From Betaproteobacteria bacterium (GTDB taxonomy: Bacteria; Pseudomonadota; Gammaproteobacteria; Burkholderiales; Casimicrobiaceae), in the NCBI GenBank assembly GCA_003153475.1, contig PLYT01000030.1:20875-58285 (forward strand): a DNA stretch of 37,411 bases, in the 5' to 3' direction. The translations under genes were made by a program, and so were the position numbers. The notes beneath the pieces were generated by a model. The model saw only the letters and a program-made list of their open reading frames with translations, had not been told where the DNA came from and did no database searches. Positions 1-9,309 of the stretch are shown here, piece by piece. The first letter of the stretch is position 1; each line of letters starts with the position of its first letter.

Positions 1-857
1 CCCGCGATGTCCGGCGCCGAGCCGTGGATCGGCTCGTAGAGTCCCTTGCCGTTCGCATCCAGCGAAGCGGACGGCAGCATGCCGATCGAGCCGGCGAGCA
101 TCGACGCCTCGTCGGACAGGATGTCGCCGAAAATATTGCCGGTGACGATGACGTCGAACTGCTTGGGGTTGCGCACCAGCTGCATCGCCGCGTTGTCGAC
201 GTACATGTGCGAGAGCTCGACGTCCGGATACGCGGCGCCGACCGCGGTGACGACCTCCCGCCAGAGAATCGACGTATCGAGCACGTTGGCCTTGTCGACC
301 GAGCAGAGCCTCCGGGCGCGCTTCCGGGCGATCTCGAACCCGACCTGCGCGATGCGCCGAATCTCCGGCTCGCTGTAGACCATCGTGTCGAAGCCCTCGG
401 CCTCGCCAGCGGCGTTGCTGCGGCGCCCGCGCGGCTGCCCGAAGTAAATGTCGCCGGTCAACTCGCGCACTATCATCAGGTCGAGCCCGGCGACCACCTC
501 GGGCTTGAGCGTCGACGCGCCGGCGAGCTCCGGATAAAGCATGGCGGGACGCAAGTTCGCAAACAGGCCGAGCGCCTTGCGGATGGCGAGGATGCCCTGC
601 TCGGGCCGGAGCGCGCGCGGTAGCGTGTCGTAGCGCGGTCCGCCGACGGCGCCGAGCAGAATCGCATCGGCGCGCCGTGCCAGCTCGAGTGTTGCGTCAG
701 GCAACGGCTGCCTTGCCGCGTCGTAACCGGCGCCGCCGATCGGGGCGGTCTCGATTGAGAGATCCAGGCCCTCCGAGCGCAATCGCTCGAGCACCCGCAC
801 CGCCTCGGCGACGATTTCGACGCCGATGCCGTCGCCGGGAAGGACCGCGATCTTCAC
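1..857 (-). CDS. leuB: 3-isopropylmalate dehydrogenase, C-terminus cut by window edge
   Basis: LeuB oxidatively decarboxylates 3-isopropylmalate to 2-oxoisocaproate with NAD in leucine synthesis, in the cytoplasm. The visible 285 codons begin [12 protein letters not shown], the family N-terminus, and include GAVGGPRYD, the substrate-binding segment [19 protein letters not shown] with the catalytic Lys, and [14 protein letters not shown] with catalytic Asp residues. The frame runs off the left edge at the [12 protein letters not shown] motif, so roughly the last fifth of a 350-360 residue enzyme is missing. The chosen start is GTG at 857, preceded by a G-rich Shine-Dalgarno-like run; no ATG fits. 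It follows leuD by about 90 bp on the same strand, giving the order leuC-leuD-leuB. The identification is secure; the exact start is less so. Confidence 0.95.
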   Translation of the reverse strand, partial: MKIAVLPGDGIGVEIVAEAVRVLERLRSEGLDLSIETAPIGGAGYDAARQPLPDATLELARRADAILLGAVGGPRYDTLPRALRPEQGILAIRKALGLFANLRPAMLYPELAGASTLKPEVVAGLDLMIVRELTGDIYFGQPRGRRSNAAGEAEGFDTMVYSEPEIRRIAQVGFEIARKRARRLCSVDKANVLDTSILWREVVTAVGAAYPDVELSHMYVDNAAMQLVRNPKQFDVIVTGNIFGDILSDEASMLAGSIGMLPSASLDANGKGLYEPIHGSAPDIA

Positions 858-948
858 CGCGGCCCCCGTTGGCGACAGCAAACAGCGCGAGGAGCAGCTT
901 CTAGTGGTCCGCTTCGCTCCGTCGTCGTCTCTTCATGCCATCGTCCGG

Positions 949-1587
949 TCAGAAGAGCCACGGTTGCTCGATTTTTCGCTTGGCTTCGAACGCGGCGATG
1001 TCGGTGGCGTGCGTCAACGTCAAGCCGATCTCGTCGAGGCCGTTGAGCAGGCAGTGCTTGCGAAACGGCTCGACGTCGAACTTGAACGTGGCGCCGCCAT
1101 CCTGCGTGGTCACCGTCTGCCGCTCGAGATCGATCGTCAGCCTGAATCCCGGAAAGGCCGCGGTGTCATGAAACAGGTGCTCGACCTCGCTTTCGGCGAG
1201 CACGATGGGCAGCAAGCCGTTCTTGTAGCAGTTGTTGAAAAAAATATCGGCGTACGACGGCGCGATCAGCGCGCGAAAGCCGTAGTCGGCAAGCGCCCAG
1301 GGCGCGTGCTCGCGCGAGCTGCCGCAGCCGAAATTGCGGCGCGCCAGCAGGATCTGCGCACCGCGATAGCGCGGCTGGTTGAGCGCGAAATCCGGATTGA
1401 GGGGGCGCAGGGCATGATTCATTCCGGGCTCGCCTTTGTCCAGATAGCGCCAGCCGTCGAACAGATTCGCGCCGAATCCCGAGCGATTGATCGACTTCAG
1501 AAACTGCTTCGGGATGATCACGTCGGTGTCGACGTTGGCGCGGTCGAGTGGCGCCACCAGCCCCGTCAGAATGTGAAACGGCTGCAT
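949..1587 (-). CDS. leuD: 3-isopropylmalate dehydratase small subunit
   Basis: This is the small (swivel) subunit of isopropylmalate isomerase, which pairs with LeuC to convert 2-isopropylmalate to 3-isopropylmalate. The protein is 212 aa, the usual family length, and begins [20 protein letters not shown]. It contains the diagnostic [14 protein letters not shown] stretch, then [14 protein letters not shown], then [20 protein letters not shown]. The frame is open about 33 codons further upstream into leuC, but the ATG at 1587 has a strong AGGAGG Shine-Dalgarno 9-14 bases before it and fits the family N-terminus, so it is preferred. The start lies 13 bp after the leuC stop, so the two subunits are almost certainly co-transcribed and made together. 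Confidence 0.97.
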   Translation of the reverse strand: MQPFHILTGLVAPLDRANVDTDVIIPKQFLKSINRSGFGANLFDGWRYLDKGEPGMNHALRPLNPDFALNQPRYRGAQILLARRNFGCGSSREHAPWALADYGFRALIAPSYADIFFNNCYKNGLLPIVLAESEVEHLFHDTAAFPGFRLTIDLERQTVTTQDGGATFKFDVEPFRKHCLLNGLDEIGLTLTHATDIAAFEAKRKIEQPWLF

Positions 1588-1600
1588 CGGGTCCCGCCTC

Positions 1601-3010
1601 CTAGGAAAGTCGACGCACGTCGACGAAATGCCCGGCGATCGCGGCGGCGGCAGCCATCGCCGGACTGACCAGATGCGTGCGGCCACCGGTGCCCTGGCGT
1701 CCCTCGAAATTGCGGTTCGACGTCGACGCGCAGCGCTCGCCGGGCTCCAGGCGATCGTCGTTCATCGCCAGGCACATCGAGCAGCCGGGCTCGCGCCATT
1801 CGAACCCCGCCGCGGTGAACACGCGATCGAGCCCCTCGCGCTCGGCCTGCGCTTTCACCAGGCCGGATCCCGGGACCACCATCGCAACCTTGACGTTGTC
1901 CGCCTTGTGCCGGCCGCTGACCACCGCGGCCGCCGCACGCAGATCCTCGATACGCGAATTGGTGCACGACCCGATGAAAACCTTGTCGATACAGATGTCG
2001 GTCATCGCGGTATTCGGCGACAATCCCATATAGGCGAGCGCGCGCTCGATGCCGTCGCGACGCATCGGATCGCGCTCCTTGTCGGGATCGGGTACGCGTC
2101 CTTCGATCGTCGTCACCATTTCCGGCGACGTGCCCCAGGTCACCTGCGGAGCGATCGTCGCCGCATCGATGGTGACGACGCGGTCGAATTTCGCATCGGC
2201 GTCGGAAACCAGGGTCCGCCAGTAGGCAGCCGCGCGGTCCCACATCTCGGCGGCAGGCGCGAACGGCCGTCCGCGCAGGTACGCAATCGTCTTGTCGTCG
2301 ACGGCGATCATCCCGGCGCGGGCACCGGCCTCGATCGACATGTTGCACACCGTCATTCGGCCCTCCATCGACAGCGCTTCTATCGCCGGGCCGCCGAACT
2401 CGATCGCGTAGCCGCTGCCGCCGGCGGTGCCTATTTTTCCGATCACTGCAAGCGCGACGTCCTTGGCCGTGCAACCGAACGGCAGCGTGCCGTCGACCTT
2501 GACCAGCATTGCCTTCGACTGCTTGGTCAGCAGGCACTGCGTTGCCAGCACGTGCTCGACCTCGGAGGTGCCGATGCCGAAGGCAAGGCAGCCGAACGCG
2601 CCGTGTGTGCTGGTGTGCGAATCGCCGCAGACGACGGTCATGCCGGGCAGCGTCGCCCCGTTCTCCGGCCCGATCACGTGAACGATACCTTGCCGCTTGT
2701 CGCGGAACGGGAAATACGCCTTCGCGCCGTACTGGCGCATGTTGGCGTCGAGCGCATCGACCTGGACGCGCGAGGTCGGGTCCTCGATGCCGCGGTCCCA
2801 ATGCTGGGTCGGCGTATTGTGATCGGCGGTGGCGACGATCGATCCGACTCTCCACGGCTTGCGCCCGGCGAGCTTCAGGCCCTCGAACGCCTGCGGGCTC
2901 GTCACTTCGTGCACCAGATGGCGATCGATGTAGAGCAGCGCGGTGCCGTCGCTTTCGCTGCGAACGACGTGGCTGTCCCACAACTTGTCGTAAAGGGTAC
3001 GGGCGGTCAT
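1601..3010 (-). CDS. leuC: 3-isopropylmalate dehydratase large subunit
   Basis: LeuC is the large [4Fe-4S] subunit of isopropylmalate isomerase (aconitase superfamily). The 469-residue length is typical. It opens [16 protein letters not shown], carries [15 protein letters not shown] near 127-140, and has the three cluster-ligand cysteines at about C349 (FIGSCTNSR), C410 and C413 ([10 protein letters not shown]). The C-terminus shows the usual NRNFEGRQG and [13 protein letters not shown] segments. It is the first gene of leuC-leuD-leuB on this strand. The start is ATG at 3010 with no strong Shine-Dalgarno. An 85 bp gap separates it from the end of miaA upstream, so either its own promoter or read-through from the mutL-miaA operon is possible; I could not identify a convincing promoter in the gap. 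Confidence 0.97.
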   Translation of the reverse strand: MTARTLYDKLWDSHVVRSESDGTALLYIDRHLVHEVTSPQAFEGLKLAGRKPWRVGSIVATADHNTPTQHWDRGIEDPTSRVQVDALDANMRQYGAKAYFPFRDKRQGIVHVIGPENGATLPGMTVVCGDSHTSTHGAFGCLAFGIGTSEVEHVLATQCLLTKQSKAMLVKVDGTLPFGCTAKDVALAVIGKIGTAGGSGYAIEFGGPAIEALSMEGRMTVCNMSIEAGARAGMIAVDDKTIAYLRGRPFAPAAEMWDRAAAYWRTLVSDADAKFDRVVTIDAATIAPQVTWGTSPEMVTTIEGRVPDPDKERDPMRRDGIERALAYMGLSPNTAMTDICIDKVFIGSCTNSRIEDLRAAAAVVSGRHKADNVKVAMVVPGSGLVKAQAEREGLDRVFTAAGFEWREPGCSMCLAMNDDRLEPGERCASTSNRNFEGRQGTGGRTHLVSPAMAAAAAIAGHFVDVRRLS

Positions 3011-3095
3011 CGTCAGAAAGGCAAAGCTTGATTCGTGAATCTGTAATTATTGCACAGCAGCAAGCCGGCGATAAGCGGGCGTGCCGCGACGGACG

Positions 3096-4022
3096 TTAGG
3101 CGGCGAGCCCCTGCTCAGCTAGCCAGCGGGCAACGTCTGCCGCGACCCGAGGCGCGTCCGCATCGAAGGTCTGGACTTCAAGCGAGCGGAGCCACGTCAA
3201 TTGCCGTCGGGCGAGCTGGCGCGTGGCCGCCGCGCCACGCTCGCGCAGTCGCTCGCGGTCGCCATCGCCGTCGATGAACTGCCAGGCTTGCCGATAGCCG
3301 ACGCAACGCATCGATGGCATCGATGCGACGAGCCGGAAACGATGGCGCAAACCCGAGAGCTCGTCGACCAGGCCGGACGCGAGCATCGCATCGAAGCGCG
3401 CCGCGATGCGCCGATGCAACGCCGCCCGATCGTGCGGAATCAACGCCAGCGGAACGAGGCCCGCGTCGACGGGCCTTTGCCGCGCGCCTTGCAGAGCGGA
3501 CATCGGCCGGCCCGACAATTCGTGGACTTCGAGCGCGCGCTGGATGCGCTGGCTGTCGGTCGGATCGAGGCGCGCCGCCGTCTTCGGATCGATGCGCGCA
3601 AGCTCGGCGTGCAGCGCCGGCCATCCTTGATCTGTCGCGCGCGCTTCGAGGCGCGCCCGGACCGCCGAGTCGGCCGGCGGCAAGTCCGACAGGCCTTCGC
3701 GCAGCGCCTTGAAATAAAGCATCGTGCCGCCGACCAGCAGCGGAATCCGACCGCGTGCGCGAATGTCGGCGATCGCGGCCAGCGCGTCGATGCGAAATTG
3801 GGCCGCCGAGTAGGCTTGATCGGGATCGATCAGGTCGAGCAGATGGTGTCTTACGCGAGCGCGCGTCGCGCCGTCGGGCTTGGCGGTCCCGATGTCCATG
3901 CCGCGATAGACCTGCGCCGAATCGACGCTGACGATTTCCAACGGCAGCTGAGCCGCGAGCTCCAGCGCGACCGCGCTCTTGCCCGAGGCGGTCGGGCCCA
4001 TCAGCAACACCGCCGGCGTCAT
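3096..4022 (-). CDS. miaA: tRNA dimethylallyltransferase
   Basis: MiaA transfers a dimethylallyl group to N6 of A37 in tRNAs that read UNN codons. The 308 aa product has the P-loop GPTASGKS at residues 9-16, then [16 protein letters not shown] at about 34-49, HHLLDLIDP, and [13 protein letters not shown], all in family order. The frame is open far upstream through mutL on the same strand, but the start at 4022 is supported by the family N-terminus and by a 4-base ATGA overlap with the mutL stop. That overlap implies translational coupling. The mutL-miaA order is conserved in many proteobacteria, although hfq, its common downstream neighbour, is replaced here by leuC. Confidence 0.97.
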   Translation of the reverse strand: MTPAVLLMGPTASGKSAVALELAAQLPLEIVSVDSAQVYRGMDIGTAKPDGATRARVRHHLLDLIDPDQAYSAAQFRIDALAAIADIRARGRIPLLVGGTMLYFKALREGLSDLPPADSAVRARLEARATDQGWPALHAELARIDPKTAARLDPTDSQRIQRALEVHELSGRPMSALQGARQRPVDAGLVPLALIPHDRAALHRRIAARFDAMLASGLVDELSGLRHRFRLVASMPSMRCVGYRQAWQFIDGDGDRERLRERGAAATRQLARRQLTWLRSLEVQTFDADAPRVAADVARWLAEQGLAA

Positions 4023-5812
4023 CGCCCGCGCATGAACAGGCGATCGAGGTCGACCAGCGTCAGCTGATACCACGTGGGCCGGCCGTGGTTGCACTGCCCG
4101 GCCCGCTCGGTCGCCTCCATTTCGCGCAGCAGCGAGTTCATCTCCGGCACGCTCAACGAACGGTGCGCGCGCACCGCGCCGTGACACGCCATCGTCGACA
4201 ATAGGTCGTCGCGCTGCTCGGTCAGCACGCGGCTGCCGCCGTATTCGCGAACGTCGGCGAGGACGGCGCGTGCGAGCGCGACGGTATCGGCGTCGGCGAG
4301 CAGCGCCGGAACGCCGCGCACCGCAAGAGTCGACGGGCCCAGCACCGACAGCGAGAACCCGAGCGCGGACAGGACCGCCGTATTTTCGTCGGCGGTCGCA
4401 ACGTCCAGCGGATCGGCGGAAAAAGTCGCCGGCACCAGCAGCGGCTGCATCGGCATCGCGCGATCGAGCGCCGTCTTGAGCCGCTCGTACAGGATGCGCT
4501 CGTGCGCCGCGTGCATGTCGATCAGGACCAGCCCGTCGCGGTTCTGCGCGAGCACATAGATGCCGTGCAGCTGCGCCAGCGCAAAGCCCAGCGGATGCTC
4601 GCTGCCGTCCGGCAGATCGGGTCGGTCGGCGGGCGGCGTACGCTGCCCGAACAGTCGCGCATAAAACGACGCCGGCTCCGCGGTGCCGAGCCTCATCATT
4701 GCCTGCGCCGGCGCCATGCCGGCGCGCCAGTCGCCGCCAAGCGATTCGCCCGCGCGCGCGATCGGCGGAATCCGCGCGGCAGCCACGCCCAGGCGCTCGG
4801 CCGCCGATACCGCCGGCTGCTCGGCCGCCGTCGCCGCCAGCGCCTTTTCGACTGCCCGGCGGACGAACTGGTGCATGGCGCCGCTGTCGCGAAAACGCAC
4901 TTCGCTCTTGGTCGGGTGCACGTTGACGTCGACGATGCGCGGATCGATCGAAAGCCACAGCGCATAGGCCGGCTGCCGGTCGTGATGCAGCACGTCGCGA
5001 AAGGCTTCGCGCAGCGCGTGCGACAGGATGCGGTCGCGCACGAAGCGGCCGTTGACGAACAGGTATTGCGCTTCGCGCGTCGCCGTGGCGTACGCCGGCC
5101 GCACGACCCAGCCGGCCAGATCGAGACCCGGGCCGGGCTCGTCGACCGGCGCCGCATGCGCGGCGAACGCCTCGCCAAGCAGCGCATCGACTCGGACACG
5201 ACGTCCTTGCGGCAGCAGTCGATGTTTGACGCTGCCGTTGTGCTGCAAGGTGAAGCCGGTGTCCGGATGCGACAGCGCCGCGCGGCGAAACGCTTCCTCG
5301 CAATGGCCGTATTCGGTGGCATCGGTGCGGAGGAACTTGCGCCGCGCCGGCGTGTTGAAATAGAGCTCGTGCACCGTCACCGTCGTGCCGTCCGAGAGCG
5401 CCGCGGGTTGAGTCGCGCCGATCTCGCCACCGTCCACTTCGACGCGCCAGGCGTGCTCCTTACCGCGCAGCCGCGAGGTCAGCGTAAGGCGCGACACCGC
5501 TGCGATGCTGGCCAGCGCCTCGCCGCGAAAGCCGAGCGTCGTGATGGCCTCGAGGTCGCTCGCGCTCGCAATCTTGGACGTCGCGTGCCGCGCCAGCGCC
5601 AGCGGCAGATCCTCGCGCGCGATGCCGTCTCCGTCATCGGCGACGCGTATCAGCTTGATGCCGCCGCCGGCGAGATCGACATCGATCTGCCGCGCGCCGG
5701 CATCGAGGCTGTTTTCCAGGATCTCCTTGAGCGCTGCCGCGGGGCGATCGACGACTTCACCGGCGGCGATCTGGTTGATCAGCTGATCGGGCAGCGGGCG
5801 GATCGCCGGCAT
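4019..5812 (-). CDS. mutL: DNA mismatch repair protein MutL
   Basis: MutL links MutS mismatch recognition to strand removal. The 597 aa protein has a GHKL ATPase at its N-terminus: [13 protein letters not shown] (general base E30, N34), VADDGDGI at 58-64 and [13 protein letters not shown] at 93-105. The C-terminal dimerisation domain contains [12 protein letters not shown] at about 432-443. This fits the D-x-H-A-x2-E-x4-E metal-binding motif of MutL proteins with endonuclease activity, which E. coli MutL lacks. [12 protein letters not shown] and CNHGRPTW near the end match other nuclease-site motifs. The ATG at 5812 shares its A with the TGA of the upstream amidotransferase gene (TGATG), and its own stop overlaps miaA, so three genes are coupled. 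Confidence 0.97.
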   Translation of the reverse strand: MPAIRPLPDQLINQIAAGEVVDRPAAALKEILENSLDAGARQIDVDLAGGGIKLIRVADDGDGIAREDLPLALARHATSKIASASDLEAITTLGFRGEALASIAAVSRLTLTSRLRGKEHAWRVEVDGGEIGATQPAALSDGTTVTVHELYFNTPARRKFLRTDATEYGHCEEAFRRAALSHPDTGFTLQHNGSVKHRLLPQGRRVRVDALLGEAFAAHAAPVDEPGPGLDLAGWVVRPAYATATREAQYLFVNGRFVRDRILSHALREAFRDVLHHDRQPAYALWLSIDPRIVDVNVHPTKSEVRFRDSGAMHQFVRRAVEKALAATAAEQPAVSAAERLGVAAARIPPIARAGESLGGDWRAGMAPAQAMMRLGTAEPASFYARLFGQRTPPADRPDLPDGSEHPLGFALAQLHGIYVLAQNRDGLVLIDMHAAHERILYERLKTALDRAMPMQPLLVPATFSADPLDVATADENTAVLSALGFSLSVLGPSTLAVRGVPALLADADTVALARAVLADVREYGGSRVLTEQRDDLLSTMACHGAVRAHRSLSVPEMNSLLREMEATERAGQCNHGRPTWYQLTLVDLDRLFMRGR

Positions 5813-6513
5813 CAGCGGACGAACCCTGTCGCCCAGCGCGCATAGACGTCGTCGGCGACCTCTGACAGCGCCGCGAGCCGCGCGTCGAGATCGCGAAAGA
5901 TGTCGTCGCGACTCTGTGTGGCGCCGTTCGATTGCGACGGCAGCTCACCCGCGCCACCGCGAGTCCAGGTCTCGACCATTTCGCGCGTCATTTCGATGTG
6001 GCACTGGAAGCCGAGGTGCTTGCCCAGCGCGTAGCCCTGCTGCGGATTGAATGCATTGGTCAGCACCCGCGCCGCACCGGGCGGCAGCGCGAAAATGTCG
6101 TAGTGCCATTGGAACGTCGTGAACACGTCGCGGCCGCCGAACCAGGCACTCGCGGCGCGATCCGGTACCGTCACCTCGCCCCAGCCGATTTCGGGGATCG
6201 CGGTCGGCGAGACCGATGCTCCCAGCGCCTTGGCGAACAACTGCCCGCCCAGGCAATGCCCGATGACCGGGATATCGTCCGCCACCGCTTGCCGCAGCAG
6301 CGAGAGCAACGGCGCGTTCCACGCGAGGTCATCGTTCGCGCTCATCGGGCCGCCCATCATGCCGATGCCGGCGAAAGCGCGGGCGTCGTCGGGAACTGCT
6401 TCTCCCTGATCGAGCGCGACGAGTTGCCGCGGCACGCCGTGGCGATCGAGCCACTCGCCGAAGTGGCCCGGTCCTTCGGTCGGAGAAAAGCGGAAAATCG
6501 CGACGGGACGCAT
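5812..6513 (-). CDS. Class I glutamine amidotransferase-like protein (GMP synthase-type domain)
   Basis: A stand-alone 233 aa GATase1 domain. The nucleophile is in the elbow VIGHCLGGQ (C87), and the catalytic His-Glu pair is in GFQCHIEM (H172, E174), so the triad is complete. GIGMMGGPMSAND supplies the oxyanion strand. Similar free-standing proteins are annotated as GMP synthase-like or gamma-glutamyl hydrolases, and the true substrate is unknown. An alternative start at 6549 adds 12 residues, but it falls inside the predicted -10 element, so ATG 6513 is preferred. It is the first gene of a coupled amidotransferase-mutL-miaA operon, with a 1-base stop/start overlap to mutL. Nothing in its sequence explains the link to mismatch repair. 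Confidence 0.88.
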   Translation of the reverse strand: MRPVAIFRFSPTEGPGHFGEWLDRHGVPRQLVALDQGEAVPDDARAFAGIGMMGGPMSANDDLAWNAPLLSLLRQAVADDIPVIGHCLGGQLFAKALGASVSPTAIPEIGWGEVTVPDRAASAWFGGRDVFTTFQWHYDIFALPPGAARVLTNAFNPQQGYALGKHLGFQCHIEMTREMVETWTRGGAGELPSQSNGATQSRDDIFRDLDARLAALSEVADDVYARWATGFVR

Positions 6514-6547
6514 GGGGAATCGGCGACGCGCGCCGTTACAATGCCTC

Positions 6548-6556
6548 ATTCTAGCA
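6548..6556 (-). promoter_or_regulatory. Extended -10 promoter for the amidotransferase-mutL-miaA operon
   Basis: On the minus strand the sequence reads TGCTAGAAT: a TGn extension followed by a -10 hexamer matching TATAAT at 5 of 6 positions. No good -35 is seen at 17-18 bp. Transcription would start near 6541, about 28 bases before the ATG at 6513. Confidence 0.4.
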
Positions 6557-6615
6557 GCCGAGGCACGCCGTCACGAAGGCGGCAAGTGCCGGCCCGGCAA
6601 ATCGAGGGAACGCCG

Positions 6616-7788
6616 ATGAGTGACTTGCGAACCCGTTTCGGCCGTCCGTTGCGCCTGGCAATCGTCGGCGGCGGACCCGGTGCATGGATCGGAGAGATGC
6701 ATCGTACTGCCGCCGAGCTCGACGGCCACTGGCGCGTGGTCGGCGGCGTGTTTTCCAGCGACGCCGCGCGGTCCCGGAACGGCGGGATCGCGATGGGCTT
6801 CGATGCAGGGCGCAGCTACGGCGATCTCGACGAGTTGCTCGATCGCGAAAAACGTCGCCCGGATGGCGCCGACGCGGTCGCGATCATGACGCCGAACGAC
6901 ACCCACTATCCGTTCGCTGCAGCGGCGCTGGACGCCGGGCTCGACGTCGTCGGCGACAAGCCGGTCACGCACGATTTGGCGCAGGCACGCGATCTGGTCG
7001 CGCGGACGACGAAAAACGGCAGGCTCTACGCCATCGCCCACGGTTATTCCGCGTATCCAATGACTCGCTACGCCCGGCACCTGGTCCGCGAAGGCGTGCT
7101 CGGCGCGCTGCGCCTGGTCCAGGTCGAATACATCCAGAGCGGACTTGCGACCCGGCTCGAGGACGGCCCGTCGAGCAACCGACTGTCATGGATCCTCGAC
7201 TCGCAGCGCAGCGGCCTCGCGCTGGTGATGAGCGCGATCGGCTGCCACGCGCAGCATCTGGCGTGCTTTGCGTCGGGCCTGTCGATCACCCGTGTCGCCG
7301 CCGACCTGGGGCGCGCTGGTTCCGGGCCGCAAGGTCGTCGACTACACGTCGGCATTGATGGAATTCGAGGGCGGCGCGCGCGGGACGCTGACGGTCACGC
7401 AGGCTGCGGCCGGCGGAGAGAACGACATCCGGCTTCGCGTCTACGGCGAAAAGGGCATGCTCGACTGGTCGCACCGGGAGGCAAGCTATCTGCGACTGGC
7501 GTGCAGGGCGAGCCCGCGCGCGCGATCGGTCGCGGCGATCCCGGCCTGCCGGCGGAGATCATTGCCCTGGGCCGCGCGCCGCGCGGCCATCCGGAGGGCC
7601 TGCGCGAGGCCTTCGCCAATATCTACCGCGAGGTCGCGCAGGAGCGCATGGCGCGCGCGCTAGGCGAGACAATCGCCGACGCGCCCTATCCTCGCATCGA
7701 GGAAGGGGCGCACACGATGGCGTTCATCGAGGCATGCATCGAATCGCAGCGGCGCGGCGACTGGGCGGCGGTCGAAAAGTCGCCCTGA
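6616..7788 (+). CDS. Gfo/Idh/MocA-family oxidoreductase with two compensating frame disruptions
   Basis: An NAD(P)-dependent sugar or inositol dehydrogenase-type enzyme. The ATG at 6616 follows a GAGGGAA Shine-Dalgarno. The Rossmann motif is VGGGPGAWIG at about 17-26, and the EKP-like catalytic Lys is in VVGDKPVTHD (D114-K115-P116). The reading frame is open for 390 codons, but residues about 232-295 are nonsense in this frame. The expected sequence (ALVPGRKVVDYTSALMEF, then RLRVYGEKGMLDWSHRE) lies in frame +2. A run of four G at 7308-7311 where three would keep frame, and one missing base near 7500, explain both switches. The C-terminus (LREAFANIYREVAQERM) is back in frame. Substrate is unknown. 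It is divergent from the amidotransferase gene. Confidence 0.85.
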   Translation: MSDLRTRFGRPLRLAIVGGGPGAWIGEMHRTAAELDGHWRVVGGVFSSDAARSRNGGIAMGFDAGRSYGDLDELLDREKRRPDGADAVAIMTPNDTHYPFAAAALDAGLDVVGDKPVTHDLAQARDLVARTTKNGRLYAIAHGYSAYPMTRYARHLVREGVLGALRLVQVEYIQSGLATRLEDGPSSNRLSWILDSQRSGLALVMSAIGCHAQHLACFASGLSITRVAADLGRAGSGPQGRRLHVGIDGIRGRRARDADGHAGCGRRRERHPASRLRRKGHARLVAPGGKLSATGVQGEPARAIGRGDPGLPAEIIALGRAPRGHPEGLREAFANIYREVAQERMARALGETIADAPYPRIEEGAHTMAFIEACIESQRRGDWAAVEKSP

Positions 7789-7885
7789 CCCGGAACATTC
7801 CTACAACAAGATCAGACCGCGGCTGATGGCGGCTGCGAAGATCGACGCGCACGCTGTCGATCGTCCGCTGCTTCCGGATCTGGTC

Positions 7886-8366
7886 ATGCGTGCCCTGGTC
7901 GCCTGTTTCAGCACCTTTTGCGCCGTCGGCTGCCCGATTGCCGGACACGCGCAAGCCATCCACGAGTGCACGGCGCCCGAGGGCACTGTCTATCAATCAG
8001 CGCCGTGCAGCACCGGCGCCAGCGATATCGTGATAGCGAGCCGTGCCGGCGAACGCGCCGGCCCGCGGCCCGCCGCGACGCCGTCGAGGCGCGGGCCGGA
8101 AACTCGCGGTGGGCGAGTTTTCTGGCGCACCAACCAGTATCGCGCTGGGCATGTCCGACGACGAGGTGCTGAACCTGCCGAGCTGGGGCCGCCCCAGCGC
8201 CATTACGCGCAGCAAGTCCAACCGGATCTGGCACGAGGAGTGGCTTTATCGCTGGCGCATCGGCGGGACGAGCCGGCTGCAGTTCGCCAACGGGAGGCTG
8301 ACCGCGGTCGAGACCGGCGCGGGCGAACCCGACCCGGAAACACAGGTCAGCCTGACGCTGCGCTAG
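7886..8366 (+). CDS. Exported protein with DUF4124-like N-terminus, frame broken in the middle
   Basis: The first part (from ATG 7886) encodes a signal peptide (MRALVACFSTFCAVGCPIAG, cleavage after HAQA) followed by IHECTAPEGTVYQSAPC, which resembles the DUF4124 start of small periplasmic proteins. The second part is one frame further on and ends at 8366: GMSDDEVLNLPSWGRP, then WHEEWLYRWRIGG and LQFANGRLTAVE, resembling the compact SmpA/OmlA-like or DUF2845-type fold. Neither half makes sense alone. A single extra base (or two missing) somewhere in 8050-8125, a GC-rich low-complexity stretch, would join them into a protein of about 160 aa. An upstream ATG at 7826 is possible but lacks signal-peptide character. 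Function is unknown. It is convergent with folE2. Confidence 0.6.
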
Positions 8367-8388
8367 GGCGACCGCAGGCTTCGCGCCT

Positions 8389-9186
8389 TTAGCCGCGAAC
8401 GATCTCGGCGTAGGCCGAATGGTTGTGAATCGATTCGAAGTTTTCCGCCGCGACGCTGAAGCCGATCAGCCGAGCATCGTCGACCAGCCGTGCCGCGATG
8501 CCACGAACGAGGTCCTCGACGAACCGGGGACGGTCATAAGCGCGCTCGGTGACGAACTTCTCGTCGGCGCGCTTCAGTAGTCCATAAAGCTCGCACGACG
8601 CTTCCGCTTCGGCCAGCGCGATCAGCTCGGCCAGTGTCAGCCGGGCCCCAGACCGCGGCCGCACAGCAAGCGTCAGATGCGAACGCTGGTTATGCGCACC
8701 ATAGTCGGCGATCGCCTTGGAGCTGGGACAAAGGCTCATCACCGGCACGACGATCGTCGCCTCGAGCGAGCGCTTGCCGGGCGCAGCGTCGGCGACGATT
8801 CTCACATCGTAGTCCATCCTGCTTTGCACGCCTGTCACCGGTGCGCTCTTGCGGATGAACCAGGGAAAGGCGATATCGATGCGGCCTGCGTCGGCTTCCA
8901 ACCGGACCAGCATCGTATCGAGGAAAGCCGGAAGCGTCGCGAGCGAAAGGGGTTCGGTGAGCTCGTCGATTGCCGCGACCAGCCGCGACATGTGCGTACC
9001 CTTGCGATCCGCCGGCAAAGCGACGTAGGCGCTGCAATGGGCGATCGTATGCTCCGGTGGATCGCTGCCGTCGACGAAGCGAATCGGATAGCGCAGATTG
9101 CGTATGCCGACGCGGTCGATCGCGAGCTGCCGCGTGTCCGGGTGTGATTGGACGTCGGGTATCAGCGGTGCTTCAGGACGATTCAT
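8389..9186 (-). CDS. folE2: GTP cyclohydrolase I, type IB (FolE2)
   Basis: FolE2 converts GTP to 7,8-dihydroneopterin triphosphate, the first step of folate (and queuosine) synthesis, and is the metal-flexible alternative to the zinc enzyme FolE. The protein is 265 aa when started at ATG 9186 (MNRPEAPLIPDVQ), the usual length; the frame extends 21 codons further up without family-like sequence. Family signatures are GTHMSRLV at 63-70, SLCPSSKAIADYGAHNQRSH at 151-170 with the probable catalytic Cys at 153 and His at 165, and CELYGLLKRADEKFVTE. Many members have CPCSK; here the second Cys is Ser. It lies 123 bp downstream of dxs on the same strand and may be read as the last gene of xseB-ispA-dxs-folE2. 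Confidence 0.93.
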   Translation of the reverse strand: MNRPEAPLIPDVQSHPDTRQLAIDRVGIRNLRYPIRFVDGSDPPEHTIAHCSAYVALPADRKGTHMSRLVAAIDELTEPLSLATLPAFLDTMLVRLEADAGRIDIAFPWFIRKSAPVTGVQSRMDYDVRIVADAAPGKRSLEATIVVPVMSLCPSSKAIADYGAHNQRSHLTLAVRPRSGARLTLAELIALAEAEASCELYGLLKRADEKFVTERAYDRPRFVEDLVRGIAARLVDDARLIGFSVAAENFESIHNHSAYAEIVRG

Positions 9187-9309
9187 CGTCGCAGTATCGG
9201 GTCTGGCCGGGCTGCTTGGCAAGAACGGCGGTAACGCAACGGTGCCCAACTGCGCGCACCGCGCAACCTCGCGCGCAACGTGGGCATTCGCGGCGCTACT
9301 CGCTACGCC

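Noticed and set aside
3096..5303. A 735-codon open frame on the minus strand covering miaA and part of mutL
   Set aside because: Only its last 308 codons (miaA) have natural sequence. The upstream part is Arg/Ala-rich and overlaps intact mutL in another frame.
5932..6615. N-terminal extension of the Gfo/Idh/MocA frame
   Set aside because: It is antisense to the amidotransferase gene. The Shine-Dalgarno and Rossmann start fix the beginning at 6616.
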